A DNA stretch of 64,000 nucleotides from Artemia franciscana (GCF_032884065.1 NW_027063627.1:1-64000); one strand, 5' to 3'. Shown: positions 14,111 to 25,762, counted from the first letter of the stretch. Translations and numbers: made by a program. Notes: generated from the letters alone by a model not told the origin.

Positions 14111-14860
14111 ATCTAATAGTTTTAGACTTGCATTCTCTGGAAATGTTACTGTCGCATATCCACTATTTTGATGGTAGAAATTCTTGGGATGTACCAAAGG
14201 AATTTAAACCCTCACTGTCATGACAACACATGCATATATTTCCAAGAAGATCCCCATTAATTCACATTTCCCATTTCAAATATTTCTCTTTTCAAGCACT
14301 CATTTCTGCTATAACTATATCAGAAACACCAACTTTCTTGGAGTACTTCAGCTTCACCTTTTCCGTGATGGTGCTAGTAATGTTTGCATGGGGTTTCTTT
14401 TTCGTCAATTCATTTTTAATCTCTTTGCTGATAGTGTCTGCCAGTGCTATTTTCATTTTACTAGCAGTTTCACTGTCTATAATGGCTTAAAACGGTATAC
14501 CCGCCTTCTTCTTGTCTTCTTTCGAATACTAATACCAGAAAGACGACGATAGGATTTATCAACAGATTAGGTGTTACCAGAACTATTAGCAAGAAGTAGG
14601 CCCTCGAAATCAACCTAAAGTTTTAGACTTGCATTCTCTTTGAGCACTATCATCCCTGGAAATATTACTCTCACGTATCCACCATCGGTAATGTTGAATT
14701 TTTCGGTATTGAAAAGGAATTTAACGCCAAACTGTTATAACAACGCACCAAAATACTACAATAAGATCCCCATTAACGCTTGTTTCATAGTTCAAATGTT
14801 TCTCATTGTCCGCACTCAACACAACGATAGCTTTATCATGCGCACGCCTTTAATTTGAAC
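14110..14860 (-). repeat. Diverged duplication with coding-like minus-strand frame
   Basis: Two related segments (about 14,113-14,300 and 14,618-14,830) share TTTTAGACTTGCATTCTCT and AAGATCCCCATTAA, with intervening similarity. The second can be read on the minus strand as a protein-like stretch including FLFNTEKFNITDGGYVRVIF and then PGMIVLKEN. The first is interrupted by stops. This could be a decayed tandem exon pair or an ancient element. Family not recognised. Confidence 0.35.
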
Positions 14861-15241
14861 ATTTTATTTTCAAATAAAATAAGAATATTAAATAAATTAA
14901 ATAAAATTTAAAATAAGATTTGAGTGTCTATCCTTGCAATGTAAAAATGATACTGATCAAAAACTTATAATAAACTATCTATTGTCAATAACCAGCCATA
15001 GATTAGCACGGAGGTGGATGCATTCAAAATCTCAGATGCATTCAAAATCGTAAGTGCTGGAACTTGGAGCAGAATAAGCGAAATTGAAATTTTGGAATCG
15101 GGGTCAGAAGTGGGAGAACCGCAATAGACCTAACTGGAGCCAGAATTGTGATTTGGAATCGGAGTGGGCATATTTTGAACTGATATCAGTTGAACTGGCG
15201 TGGAAGCCGGCAGAATCAGAGGTTGAACCATCTAAGAATGT

Positions 15242-15905
15242 GTTAGGAATGATGAGGAGTGCCAGAGGGCCAGCCATAGTGTGCCAGAGTTGCGTAGAAT
15301 GACATTGTGTATCACGGAGGGGTGGCCTACAAAAACATGAAACAATGGATTAAATGCATTATTTTTAACAAAAGAATACCTAGGAAATGTCTTAGGAATG
15401 ATGAGGTGTGTCAGAGGGTGCCAGAGGGCCAGTCAAATAGTAGAACTTAGTGTAATTAACCTGGTGTATCACGTCGGGGCTGGATTGCAAAAAAATTAAC
15501 CATTGGATTTAATGCGTGATTTTAAACAAGAAAATATCTTGAAAATGACTTAAGAATGATTAGCGGTGCCAGAGGGCCAGTCATATAGTGGCACTCTAGT
15601 GTGAATTGACATGGTGTATCATATTGGGGGTGGAATGTAAAATACTGAACTAATGGATTTAATCCCTGATTCTTAACAAGAAAATATCTGGAAAATGTCT
15701 TAGGAATGATGAGGGTTACTAGAGGGTGCCAGAGAGCAATTCATAGTGTAGCACAGTGGAGTGAATGGAGATGGTACGTCACTTTGAGCTTGGCTTGCAA
15801 AAACATGAACCACTGGATTTAAGTCGTATTTTTTACATGAAAATGTCTGAAAAATTCCTTTGGAATAATGGAGGGTGTCAGAGGGTGCCGTGTTCCATCC
15901 ATAGT
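15242..15905. repeat. Tandem array, about 150-bp unit, about 4.5 copies
   Basis: Units begin near 15,242, 15,390, 15,545, 15,700 and 15,850 and share TTAGGAATGATGAGG, GTGCCAGAGGGCCAG, a TGTATCAC block and 'TGAACCA.TGGATTTAA'. Copies are diverged by indels. No coding potential. Confidence 0.8.
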
Positions 15906-16009
15906 GAGACCCGGTAACGTGAATTGCTTTAATTAACATGTTCTACAGCTTAAAGTGATAATGAGAGGTGTTAAAAGAAATTTTCAGCTGTTGAGGAACT
16001 GAAATCTAA

Positions 16010-16640
16010 CATCTAGTCAAAGAAATCAGGTATTTTCATTAAGATATCTCAGAAATAACTCTTAATATGGTTTAAATGTATCTCTGATATCAAACCTCGG
16101 CCCCTGGAATTGTTCACTAAGGTGGGCTAGCCACAAACTGTTACGGTGGCGTGAACATGCATAGCCTTTAATGAAAGAAACGTAGTATTTTTATTAAAAC
16201 CTCTCAGCAATTACTCTTAATATGGTTTAAATTTATCTCTAATAATAAGCCTTCCCTCTGGAATTAGTTGCTAGGGGTGAGCCAGCCATATCTTGCCACG
16301 GTGGCGTGAATTTGCACAGTTGTGGCTCAAGAGTCGCTGCATTTTCATAAAGACCTCCCAGAAAAAAAACTCTTGATATGGATTGAACAAATCTCTAATA
16401 ACAAGCTTCTCCTCTAGAATCAGTTGCTAGGGGTTGGTTCATCTATATGTTGTCACAGTGGCTTGAAGTATGCATAGTTTTGACTCAAAGAAAAGTGGTA
16501 TTTTCATTAAAACCTCTTAAAAAGAGCCAAAGGCAAAAACGTGTCGCTTTTCATTGCAAGTTCGTCTAATAAAGCAACAGAAACGATGCATTTTCATTAA
16601 GATCTCTCAAAAATACCTCTTAAAATGGCTAAAATCTACC
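16010..16640. repeat. Tandem array, about 150-bp unit, about 4 copies
   Basis: Units share TATTTTCATTAAGA-CTCTCA, CTCTTAATATGGTTTAAAT and a block ending CTGGAATTGTTCACTAAG-type sequence. Starts are near 16,028, 16,190, 16,345, 16,500 and 16,590. The unit differs from the preceding array. Confidence 0.75.
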
Positions 16641-17525
16641 TTTAATAAAAATCTTCCACCCCTCCCCCTAGAATTGATTGCTATAACCTCCCCTCATCAT
16701 CTATTGGCAATTAATCGTTCTTTTTGCCTATATTTTATCCATTATAAGCTGTTTTTACTTTTTGTTTCTTCCTTTTGTTGAGTTTTAATTCCTTTTTTCT
16801 GTGTTTTAATCATGTCTCTAAATTTTTTTATTAAGAATAGGTGTAAGCACAATAAAAGCCTCCAACCTTCAAATTTCTTTTTCCCGGACAAATCTCCAAT
16901 AAGTAATCATTTATGCAATGAAATATCTAAAGCTAATTCTATGTAATATCTCACTGATTCAATAGATAACTAAACATGTCTAGGTGACTTTAGATTATTT
17001 ATAACGCCGTAAAAGGCAGGTGCATTTAATAGAGAAAAAATCAATAATATTGGGATGCTTGTTCACTCTCATTTGGAAATGGTTGGAAACATATGAATCA
17101 ATTAATTGTTCTGGAAAGCGGGCAGAGAATTCCCTGTGTGAGCAATAGGTTATCATTTAGCAAATATTCCTAGAATAATAACATTAGAAAGCCTTTCATA
17201 GTCCATCTGTTTGGCACTACATTCCATTAAGATGAAATCCCTTCCGAATCATAATGTGGACAAAAAATCTTCAGATTATAAAGGTTCCCTAAGAAAAAAC
17301 TCATCCAAAGAAAAAATCTCTTAAAGTTTAATGTAGCCACCCATGCATGTATTGTCATTACGTGACACGCCACACGTGTGCCTTCTTCAGATGCAAGCAG
17401 GGATCCCCACGGGCTACTGAAGAAACGACTCACGTTAGAATGTGTCATCATTAACATGAGAAATTATTCCCTTATTACTTATTAGTCAATGGAAACTCGA
17501 AACGTCTTGAAAAATTCTTTTTGGG
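16640..17525. other. No recognisable feature
   Basis: AT-rich DNA. Short open frames here show no protein-like composition. Confidence 0.5.
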
Positions 17526-17529
17526 GAAA

Positions 17530-17900
17530 CATGTTGCTAGTGGCCCCTAATGGAATTGGATGCTATTGTCTCCGTTGGAGTTGGTTGCTTGGGGGCTCGC
17601 TCGAATTGGTTGCTAAGCCCCCCCCCCCCCCGTTGGAATTGACTGACAGGGCTCCCCCGGTTCAAATTGGAGGCCAAAGGTTCAGTTAAAATTGAATAGT
17701 AGGGCCGCAGTGCTCAGGTTAGGCGTGGGACCTGGTGAAATTAATTTCTATAGCCCCCTGTGGTTAGGTTAGGGTCCCGCTGCAACTGGATGTCATGGCT
17801 CTCCCGTTGGAATTGAATACTAGGGCCCCAATTTAAATCGGATGCTACAGCCCTGGTTGAAATGGTTGCTCGGGGCCTGGTGGAATGCTCGCTAGGTCAG
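17530..17900. repeat. Degenerate GC-richer minisatellite
   Basis: Repeats of roughly 35-45 bp built on GGAATTGGTTGCTAGGGCCCC-like text with variable C runs (a poly-C stretch lies near 17,620). It stands out from the AT-rich surroundings. A short Pro-rich open frame here is a by-product of the repeat. Confidence 0.7.
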
Positions 17901-17934
17901 TTATATTGGAAGTTCACTATAAGCGGGCCTTTAA

Positions 17935-18125
17935 GGTTTTTCCCTAACCTTTGTGGAATAAAAATAAAAAAACTCTCTATTATGTAACATTTGCACAACA
18001 AAACAAAACCTAATATGTAAGGTTTTTACGTTAGGTGTCTTAAGGTTTCTTAACAGATCAACGAAACTACTACGTAAGAATCATACGTTAGGTGTCTTAA
18101 GGTTTTGTAAAGAACCAACAAAACT
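17935..18125. repeat. Tandem repeat, about 60-bp unit
   Basis: Two to three units share ACGTTAGGTGTCTTAAGGTT and CAACAAAACTACT-type text (about 18,010-18,120), with a weaker copy upstream. Confidence 0.65.
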
Positions 18126-18129
18126 ACTC

Positions 18130-18285
18130 TGTAACATGTACCTGTATCTTGAACCAGAACCAAAACAAGTCACACAGGATTACGTCATATTCAACTGGAA
18201 ATATTGGACCATGATCAATTTTTACAACCGGGACTTTCCGGCTTGACTAACGGACTCTAACAAGTCCTATTACGTAGCAAGCAAA
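18130..18285 (+). repeat. Interspersed repeat, copy related to 34,845-34,990
   Basis: Contains AAATATTGGACCATGATCAA, CCAAAACAAGTC and GGACT...AAGTC...ATTA blocks that recur in the same order and orientation at 34,845-34,990. Probably a non-autonomous element of unknown class. Confidence 0.6.
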
Positions 18286-18623
18286 AGTAAACAAACATTA
18301 AACAGTAAACAGACATATTATAGAGGTGTACACTACCGTTACTGCTGCAATATAGTATTAATTAAGACCCAGGTGTGCGGAAAATCGTCTTGAGGGACTA
18401 GTAGCTCCATTTTTACATCCCATATGGGTGTTCCTAAAACCATGGATGCATCACTACTCCTATCATTTTTACACCCCGACAAAAATTTCTTTCTAATTCC
18501 AAACGCAGCATGAACAATGTGAACGAAATTAAACGTATGAACGTTTTTATTTTATTTTTCATCTGATACATTAGTAAAACCAAACAGGGAATAACTGACC
18601 AAACTTAACTTTATTTTTTCTAG

Positions 18624-18758
18624 ATTACCACGGGAAACGGAATACTGTCCCAGTTTGTAAATTTAGAGGTTGTGGCGCCAAAAGCAACCATTGTTGAAGG
18701 ATTCGACTACCATGTTGATGCAGGAAGCTCAATTGTACTTACTTGCATTATCGATAAA
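18624..18758 (+). CDS. dpr-like immunoglobulin protein, internal exon (start of Ig domain 2)
   Basis: A 45-codon exon bounded by a pyrimidine-rich acceptor (TTTATTTTTTCTAG, AG at 18,622-18,623) and donor GTAAGT (18,759). The reading ITTGNGILSQFVNLEVVAP closes a first Ig domain. The rest (about residues 19-45), with HVDAGSSIVLTC, opens the second Ig domain and supplies its first disulfide Cys (residue 41). The pattern and the phase-0 junction to a following exon beginning SPIAQQFVFWYHN match the Drosophila dpr family of cell-surface synaptic-recognition proteins that pair with DIPs. The exon for the rest of Ig1 was not found upstream in the window. Dpr membership is confident; which paralogue cannot be told. 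Confidence 0.88.
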
Positions 18759-19409
18759 GTAAGTTTAAGATTTAGTAACGTTCACTCCTAAGACTCAATT
18801 CTGTATCGTTGCTTTTCATATTTTTTTAACGACACTAGTCTGCCAATAACTATATGTTGCGTATGTTGCCTCTTAAAGATACCTTCAAACATTAAATTAG
18901 ATTTCATAATAATTTTTTACGATTGTGACGCCAACTTACACGGTCAAGAATGTTAAGCCAGCTTAAAAAATTGTGATTCGTAGGCTATATATGGGTCTAT
19001 AGGGTTGTATATGAAGACAGAAGGTTATTTGATATTTTTGGCAATTCGAATAAGTGATTTTGGTCGTATTGGGCTTTATTATAAGAAACAAGGGTGTTTG
19101 GTATTTATGGCATTTCTAATGTCATGTTTTTTCAAATACAGGTGGTATTGCTTTTTCTCGAAACACTTTTTACAAAGGATGGAGAGACTTAAGTGCATTG
19201 AAAGCTTAGGAGCTAACTTATATTTTCAAACAAAATTTAAAGCAACCACCTGCAACAGAGGCGTGAATCACCTTTGCGAAGTCCTTTATCCTATAGTAAA
19301 CAGGAGCAGAAAAAAACTTGACAAAAAAATTTATTCATTGAGGATTACACTAGAAGAATGTTCTGCGGTTTTAATTCAGTGTTGACAGTGCACACCATAA
19401 TCACAAGTA

Positions 19410-19680
19410 ATTACCACCGTATGCTTTTTGTGACAGCCTTAGCCATTGCTCTTTTCTTCCATTAATGCCGAAGAAGTTGAACGGCGATCCTCTCAAGCCA
19501 AGACGTAGGTGCAGGTTACGTAATAGTGAATGTTTTCTACGAGATGCAGCTACTAATTATGTGATAAATCTAAGGTTGCAGTGGACAACCTTCAGGGGCC
19601 CGCCAAATCTGGATTTCTTCGGTTATTACATAATAGGTTTTGGGTGTTACATCATAGTTTCTATAGTTGTTTAAAATCCT
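19410..19680 (+). repeat. Interspersed repeat, inverted partner at 34,980-35,240
   Basis: Blocks GCTTTTTGTGACAGCC, CTCTTTTCTTCC, GTGCAGGTTACGTAATAG and ACCTTCAGGGGCCCGCCAAA occur here and, as reverse complement and in reverse order, at 34,980-35,240. Diverged (roughly two thirds identical by eye). Class unknown. Confidence 0.65.
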
Positions 19681-19986
19681 GTGAGACCCATGAAAAAACC
19701 GTAAGGGTCCCCTCAAGTAAGGACATAGTCCTAGTCATTCGTCACCCAACACGTTGATGCTTCACACACACAGACTCTGTGCTCTCAATGTTGATAACAT
19801 AAACAACGAAATTCTTTGCAATTTTCCATTATCAGAACCATTATAGAGACTAGAAATCTATTGATTTTCACGAAACAAAGGTTTGTTAGTAAACAATAGA
19901 TATCACATTTTTTCTGGGTAATAGAAGCGTCACGCGATCCGCAATTCTTCTAACAGGAACTGAGTAATTTCTATTGTCCCTGGGGG

Positions 19987-20020
19987 TATAAAATCGGGTG
20001 CTAGAAGGAAATTCATCAGT
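19987..20020 (+). promoter_or_regulatory. Putative core promoter: TATA box plus arthropod initiator
   Basis: TATAAAA at 19,987-19,993 lies 31 bp upstream of the A of TCAGT (20,016-20,020), the arthropod initiator. This is the ideal spacing for RNA polymerase II start-site selection. About 48 bp downstream is an ATG in a short exon ending at a consensus donor. No clear DPE at +28. TATA-like strings are common in AT-rich DNA, so this is a good candidate and not proof. Confidence 0.5.
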
Positions 20021-20065
20021 CTTGTATTGTATTTTGAACGTGAAACTTGATTTAAAAAAACGGAT

Positions 20066-20086
20066 ATGTCTCAAAGATACCAACAG
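20066..20086 (+). CDS. Possible first coding exon of a gene nested in the dpr intron
   Basis: ATG at 20,066 opens seven codons (MSQRYQQ) that end exactly at CAG|GTAAGC (donor 20,087). With the TATA/initiator pair just upstream this looks like a short first exon as in many arthropod genes. Downstream candidates with acceptor-like ends and compatible phase exist. One starts at 24,438 (after TTTTTTTAG), where a phase-0 join would add about 34 codons before a stop. Another exon-like segment lies at about 21,394-21,473. Neither is established. No product is assigned. Confidence 0.35.
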
Positions 20087-20589
20087 GTAAGCCTCTTTCT
20101 ATGCATACCTTCCCCAACAAAAAAGGTGTGTACACCAAAATTTAACCTACTGTAATTCTCCGTATTGGACAAATACTTAAGAAAGCCACCCCCTCCCAAA
20201 TAAAAAGTTCTACCGATGATAAATTAATCTCATTTATCAAGAAATTCAAGTCCCCTATTAAACCGCATTCAACCATATTTTAGCAGGTGAGTAAAAATAC
20301 ACAAAACAGATATTTGCACTAATCCTTAATATTACAATCCATCATGTGGAAAATTAGTCTCTACCGAATAGCTTGTATTTCAGTAATTGCGTGAAAGGTG
20401 AATTCTTGGCAGCAGGTAAATTTGAATGCTCTCCTATTATGAGCGTTTAATAATTTAGAAACATTTTCTTGATAAAATTGATCGATTTATTGTTAAACAA
20501 ATTCTTTGATTTGTGAAAGCAGTGGAGTTGACCATGATCACTATTTTCATATGAAAAAATGTAATTACACCTAATTTAAGGGACTTAGC

Positions 20590-21245
20590 ACGGAAAACGT
20601 GGATTGAAATTTAAAGGAAAGACTTTTGAATAGTATTGTGGTGGAAATTAATATTGGGGTTTACGGAAATCTGAGAAATCATTAAGACGAAATCATAAAA
20701 TCATAAAAATCATAATACGAAGGAATTTGAATAGTTTACTGGTAAGTAATTATTGTAGGGGTGTAAAGAAGTCCAGATAATTTGGACTTAGGGGTCTGAT
20801 ATGGAAAAAAAGGTTTAATATCAAAAGAAGTAGGTCTTTGAATAATATGATGGTAAAAAAATAATATTGAGGGTTACGATGATCTGAAAAATCTAGGTTT
20901 AGGAGTACAATGTCGAATATTAGGGTTAAAATTAATAAGACCAGAGAAGTTTAATAGTTTGCTGGTAAAAAATTATTATTGGTGTGTACACAAATCTGGA
21001 TAACGTTCAGTTAGGGGGCATAATACGAAAAAAAGAGGTTTGAAATCAAAAGAAGTAAGTCTTCTGAATAGAATGCTGGTAAAAAAAAATGGCACGGGAA
21101 TGTACGTAAATCTAAACTATCTTTTCTTGGCAGCAGAATAAGGAAAAAAAAGTGGTTTGAAATCAATGAAAGAAAGCCTTTCAAAAGTTATGCTTGTAAG
21201 AAATTGACATTGGGATTTACGCAAATCTGAATAAGCTAGCTCTTC
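20590..21245. repeat. Tandem array, about 120-bp unit, about 5 copies
   Basis: Units carry 'GAATAGT.TGCTGGTAA', TTATTATTGG-type text, TTTACGTAAATCTGAATAA and 'AGGTTTGAAATCAA.AGAAGTAAG'. Starts fall near 20,625, 20,735, 20,845, 20,960, 21,070 and 21,185. Copies are diverged. Within the dpr intron. Confidence 0.75.
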
Positions 21246-21393
21246 TTTGAATTTTTTTAACCTCGAGGGTCGTGAAATCTATGGTTTCTATCATCTATAA
21301 AGAAGGGGTGGGGTGCTATAGGGACAATTTAAATTTAAGTGAGAACATGTTGAAAACAATATGTATTTTTTCATGAAAAACTAGTTTTTTTAA

Positions 21394-21692
21394 GGAAAAT
21401 TTTGGACCAATGCCCTCCTTTGGAAAAGAAGCCAAAGATTATGGAAAGCAAAGAGAATGCAGCCCCATTAAAGGGTGAGACCTGCGCTGGCCAAAATGCT
21501 ACCCCTTCAGTCCCCAAGTCCCATGGCTGTGAAGCTGTCGGCCCAACAGGACCAACATTCCCCATACAAAACCATTATGCCACCCCTTCAAGTCTCAAGC
21601 ATGTGGAAAATACAACCCTCATACAAGCTATCAATCTCAATATAAGTCACGTTATCGATGTATTTATCAAAAAGTTAATTGTTGGGTGGTAG
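21394..21692 (+). other. Coding-like segment of uncertain origin
   Basis: An open frame of 96 codons from 21,402 with Pro-rich text (EAVGPTGPTFPIQ). In another frame an exon-like segment bounded by TTTTTTTAAG and GGTGAGA reads ENFGPMPSFGKEAKDYGKQR. The GC content is higher than the surroundings. It may be the 5' region of a retrotransposon or a host exon. I do not recognise a domain. Confidence 0.25.
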
Positions 21693-21859
21693 GTAAATTT
21701 TATCTAAGACCTTTATATCAAATATATACTAATTAGTCGCAAAAAGGCCGTTCTGGGCTATAATAGCGATTATATTCATGTTACTTTAATCATCAATAAT
21801 ACTAACTCATTAAATACACAAAAAAGAAAAGAAAAGTGAAAAAGGAAAGAGAAAAAGGC

Positions 21860-23270
21860 CTGAGAAATGTCTGGATTACCCACTTTTCTTCACCATCATG
21901 ATCATTCACCATTCAAAAAATATATTTTTAACCAGCGCTTAAGCTATGGAAGACTCTCAGACTCCCTTATATACTCTGTTTATGCATTTCAACCTGTTTT
22001 GCCTATGCGTCTTGTCACAAATCTCGATTGTGTTGTATTCCTCACCTTGTTAATCAGATCTTTTCCATGTTGGGTAAAATGTTGATGGTAAAACAAATTA
22101 TGTTTAAAATAACTTCTAAGAACTTCAGGTTCTAAATTATTCAAGCACTGAAAAATAAAAATGCCAATCTGCGTATCCTTAATTTGACCTACATTCAATA
22201 AATTCAACTTTTTAAATATACTTAACGTACTATCAGTTCCTCAGTCATAATTTACAATAATGCAAACAGTTTTATTTTGCTGTACCTGTACTCTCTTACA
22301 GTTTTTGTAAGAATTACTTGCCTATATCATACATCCATAATGAATATAAGACGATACTAACAAATTTTACAATGACAGCAGTACTTTAGTTGGAAAAAAA
22401 TTTAAGTTTACACAGCCTTCAAACAGTTCTTGGCACTTTACAGGAAATCACATAACTGCGTTCACTGTCGACTACAAATTCCCAAATATCGAGTTTCTTG
22501 AACTTCCGCTTAAGTAGTTCCATTATATATAATAGATCCTGGAGAAATGGTAGGCTGTTCTTATTCTAGTGAATGTCATAAAATTTGTTTTGGTTGTATT
22601 TATTGCAGACCGACTTGGAGAGACGAATGTGTGTAGTACTTGTAATGTTTCATTTGTATTGTCAGTAAGTTCATTGATAGTCTTTCCTGTAACTTTAAGT
22701 GCAGTATCATCTGCAAGTGAAGTGATTTTGGCTCGTGGTATGTAAAATCGTATACTATCACTATAGATAAGGTATACTAGCGGACCTAAGACTGAACCCT
22801 GTGGAACTCCACAATTAATTAGATAACATATAGAAACCGAACAATCTATATCACTCTTAAAAACCTTCTACTCAAATAAAATCCAAACCAATTAAACCAA
22901 TCATCCTTTATTCCTAGGCACCGTTATCTTTTCAATAAAATACCAAAATCTACTGTATCAAAAGCTTTTTTAAGGTCTACACAAATCAACTTACAAAAAT
23001 TCTGTTTATCTAGCTCACTATTTACAGTATCCATCAAGCCCTCCAGAGCATGCTCAGTTAGATGAGCTGTCCTGAAACCAAAGTGTGCCTCTGATAAAAA
23101 CCCACATTTCATTAAATACTCATAAAGTCTCTTATGTATTGCTTTTTCGTAAATTTTTGACAAAAAGTTGCAAAATCGATATGAACCTCCAGTATGAGAT
23201 TTCAGTAAGCGATCCTGCTTTTGGCAACGGGACAACTTTTACTGGCTTCAATGGATCTGGAAATTTCCTT
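21860..23270 (-). pseudogene. CR1-like non-LTR retrotransposon ORF2 (reverse transcriptase), truncated
   Basis: Minus-strand reverse transcriptase remnant. CNFLSKIYEKAIHKRLYEYL and FGFRTAHLTEHALEGLMD, then CVDLKKAFDTVDFGILL (first catalytic Asp), lie in 23,235-22,924. GVPQGSVLGPL is at 22,810-22,778. The catalytic box reads SLADD at 22,720-22,706 (Asp pair kept, Tyr/Phe replaced by Leu). The C-terminal helical tail with LNVGQIKDTQIGIFIFQC lies at 22,207-21,989. Frameshifts separate the pieces. The endonuclease domain and 5' half are missing, as is usual for 5'-truncated LINE copies. Order and motifs fit the CR1/Jockey side of the LINE tree. Confidence 0.82.
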
Positions 23271-23364
23271 CTTTAAAATATAAATTTATCAGATAGACTA
23301 ATATGGGCACTACTGCGGGTAGTAAAAAACACCGTTTTTTCTAGCTAATGGATATTCTTTTTAT

Positions 23365-23615
23365 TTTACTATAGGGGTCTACTTGATAGCTTTGATAGGG
23401 GTTGAAAACGCCCTCGCTCCTAAGAGAGAAACAGCTTTTGGGCTAATTAAGGGAGCCCTGTCGGAAGGCTTGAGGGGGATTAAAAATCCCCTCGTTCCTA
23501 AGAGGCAAAAATAGCTAAAATAAGACATTCCTTTCGGGTTTAAAAAAGGGGCCCTGTCGATAGTTCTTAGGGGAGATAAGGACCCCCTTGGCTCCTAAAA
23601 AATAACTAAAAATAA
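23365..23615. repeat. Tandem repeat, about 100-bp unit, 2.5 copies
   Basis: Units share AGGGG...TTAAAAATCCCCTCG-type text, TTCCTAAGAGGCAAAAATAG and GGGCCCTGTCG (23,385-23,610). Within the dpr intron. Confidence 0.65.
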
Positions 23616-23619
23616 TCAA

Positions 23620-24430
23620 CACTTTTAGCGATTACTATTGTTTTAAAAATGAGGTGTTCCTGCACTCTAATAATGAAAACTTAGCATTTTACTGTTGAAT
23701 GAGGAACCTCGTTCAGGAGGGGGAATTTGAGGGCATTGAAAAATAGGTTTTTTCATCAAAATGAAAAACCAAAATTTTTTCGGGTTAATAAAGAGTGCTG
23801 ACCGATGCTGCTATTTTCGGTCCTTAGCTTAACACTTTCTTAGCTTAACAATGGACCTTGCCCTCTCGTTCTGAAAGGTTTGGCGACACACTGGCTCTTA
23901 GATCAATATTATTTTTCAGAATAACAACAACTCTTTTCACTGCTTCAAATAAAAAATACTTCGAGCAGATCACAGTTTTTATTCATTTTTAGGCTCTCAA
24001 AAACGATTTTGACCAGTTAATTGATAATCTGATTACTGACCTCTTTGGATCCCCGACAATGTACACTCCCCATAAGTATTTTGATACTCTTTAGAATATT
24101 TTAACTTGAAACGCAAAGAGGGGGCACTCTAACCACATTTATATGGTGATTTCCGATTTTAAATTTATAACTCGTAGTGTTGGCTCTAGGGATCCGATTG
24201 GTCACTTTGGGTAAATGTATACTGATCATTAAACCTTCATGTGGTAGTGTGGTCTAAATACATCCGAGGATCACCTTGAGGGATCCATGTATGATATAGA
24301 CTTTCTGATCATTAAACCTTTAGATATTAGTAAGGTCTTTCTAGCTCTGAATGCACACTCTTTCAGCCTAATATAAATTTCTCAGGATGAAATCAAAAGT
24401 GTGTCAATGGGTTAATAAACTCTAATCATT
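23620..24430. other. No recognisable feature
   Basis: AT-rich intronic DNA. No convincing frame or repeat. Confidence 0.5.
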
Positions 24431-24437
24431 TTTTTAG

Positions 24438-24968
24438 GTACATATACCAATATCTTCAGGAGCCTACAACCTTTATGAAGCTACTGAGTCGTTAATGAAC
24501 ATGGAGAAGGCACCAGAAAATAGCGAACATGAGGAAGTTTAAGTGTGGGGGTAAACCCAGTAAATGAACCTTCCCCCTTTTTCAATGTAGATGCGTTTGT
24601 GCGGAACCTCGGCCTCGATAAGGGCTATGAATGGTTTGATCAGTTACCAACAAGCGAAGTCGAGAAAATTCCTGCCCCAAAAAGTAACAGTGATGAGGGG
24701 GATAAGGACAAAGTGGAAGTAATTCACTCCCTGTTTTAAGTAATTTTGTTTAGCTGATACCACTTTGTGTAATATTTACGTTTTTAGAGCAAAGCTTCGA
24801 GGCCCCTTCAACAACTTTACAAGTGGTAGTGTCCATATGGATCCAGAAGATATAGCACATTCTGATGTCAGCAAGATTTCGGCACTTCTTGAAAAACAGG
24901 TTCGGGAGACGGGAGGGCGGGAAAGTGTAGAAGCATCCATCTATAAAAAAATATTTCATTTTACGTGA
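24438..24968 (+). other. Coding-like stretch in three frames, unidentified
   Basis: Three consecutive plus-strand frames have protein-like composition: 24,438-24,541 (VHIPISSGAYNLYEATESLM, preceded by an acceptor-like TTTTTTTAG); 24,545-24,739 (FVRNLGLDKGYEWFDQLPTS, then an acidic tail); and about 24,787-24,968 (GSVHMDPEDIAHSDVSKISA, then LLEKQVRETGG), again preceded by TTTTTAG. This could be exons of a nested gene or a decayed gene of the adjoining viral fossil. No family recognised. Confidence 0.35.
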
Positions 24969-25100
24969 GACGTCAGGTGACATCTACACGTATTACTTGC
25001 GAATGGAGAGGCAGATGCTTCACTCAGACTGATTCGGTCAAATTCTTTATGGTCAGTTACAACGTAACAACGACTCCTATGGTGCAAACTCTTGTCTATC

Positions 25101-25623
25101 TTACTGGAGGTTGAATGAAAAATAAATTTTAAATTTCTTTTTCAACCTCAACTTTTGTCTCAGATCGCTTACTGAAAAAAAGATGTCAATAGACGTCTTC
25201 ATACCTGACTTTTGATCAAACTGGAGGGCTCTATGACTTCGTGTGACCTTAAAACCATTGGTCAGCATCCACCGCAATAGAACGTGATGTGCAACAATAT
25301 TCTTGTTTCGGATGAAGGTCGGCAATAAGCTTTTATCTTGAAGGTTTCCAGTGAATTCCCCAATCCTCTACCAAAGATAAATTATAGGGACTCAATGAAT
25401 TCCTAGGCACCGGTCTGCTTATGCACAGGAAAAGAACAGTTTTTACCAAGTCATGAAGCTCCATTGGTATTTCCCTATCAATCTCAAAAAAGCATCCTTG
25501 TAGTCCGTTATCTTCAACAATGTAAATGTTGGTGAAATTTGGGGTACAAGGATTATCCAGATATTTGTGATTTCCACTTGGAAAAGCGAAGCGAGATATT
25601 GCCGACAGACAAAGGGAGTTCAT
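25101..25623 (-). pseudogene. Polinton/adintovirus-type DNA polymerase B fragment
   Basis: Two minus-strand pieces join with a frameshift near 25,360. The first (25,623-25,333) has GCFFEIDREIPMELHDL, matching the PolB segment where a Glu/Asp-rich strand is followed by a conserved Pro-x-Glu-Leu-His-Asp motif. The second (25,325-25,101) has VLLRWMLTNGFKVTRSHRAL followed by QFDQ, the segment just before the palm in protein-primed-type family B polymerases of Polintons. The exonuclease domain upstream and the catalytic palm motifs downstream are not present. The fragment directly abuts a capsid-gene fragment on the same strand. Confidence 0.7.
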
Positions 25624-25762
25624 ATTCAGGAAAATCTCATTCCATTTTTCACTGTGCTTTGGACAGTCAAGTCAGTTTTTAGGATACGATCCCCGTGGAA
25701 AACACATTTTCCTCGCATGTACCTCTCTATGAGTAAGCACTGGTCCGTGTCGGTAATCAGAC

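Noticed and set aside
15242..16640. CRISPR-like array
   Set aside because: Units are about 150 bp, diverged and without spacers; the genome is eukaryotic.
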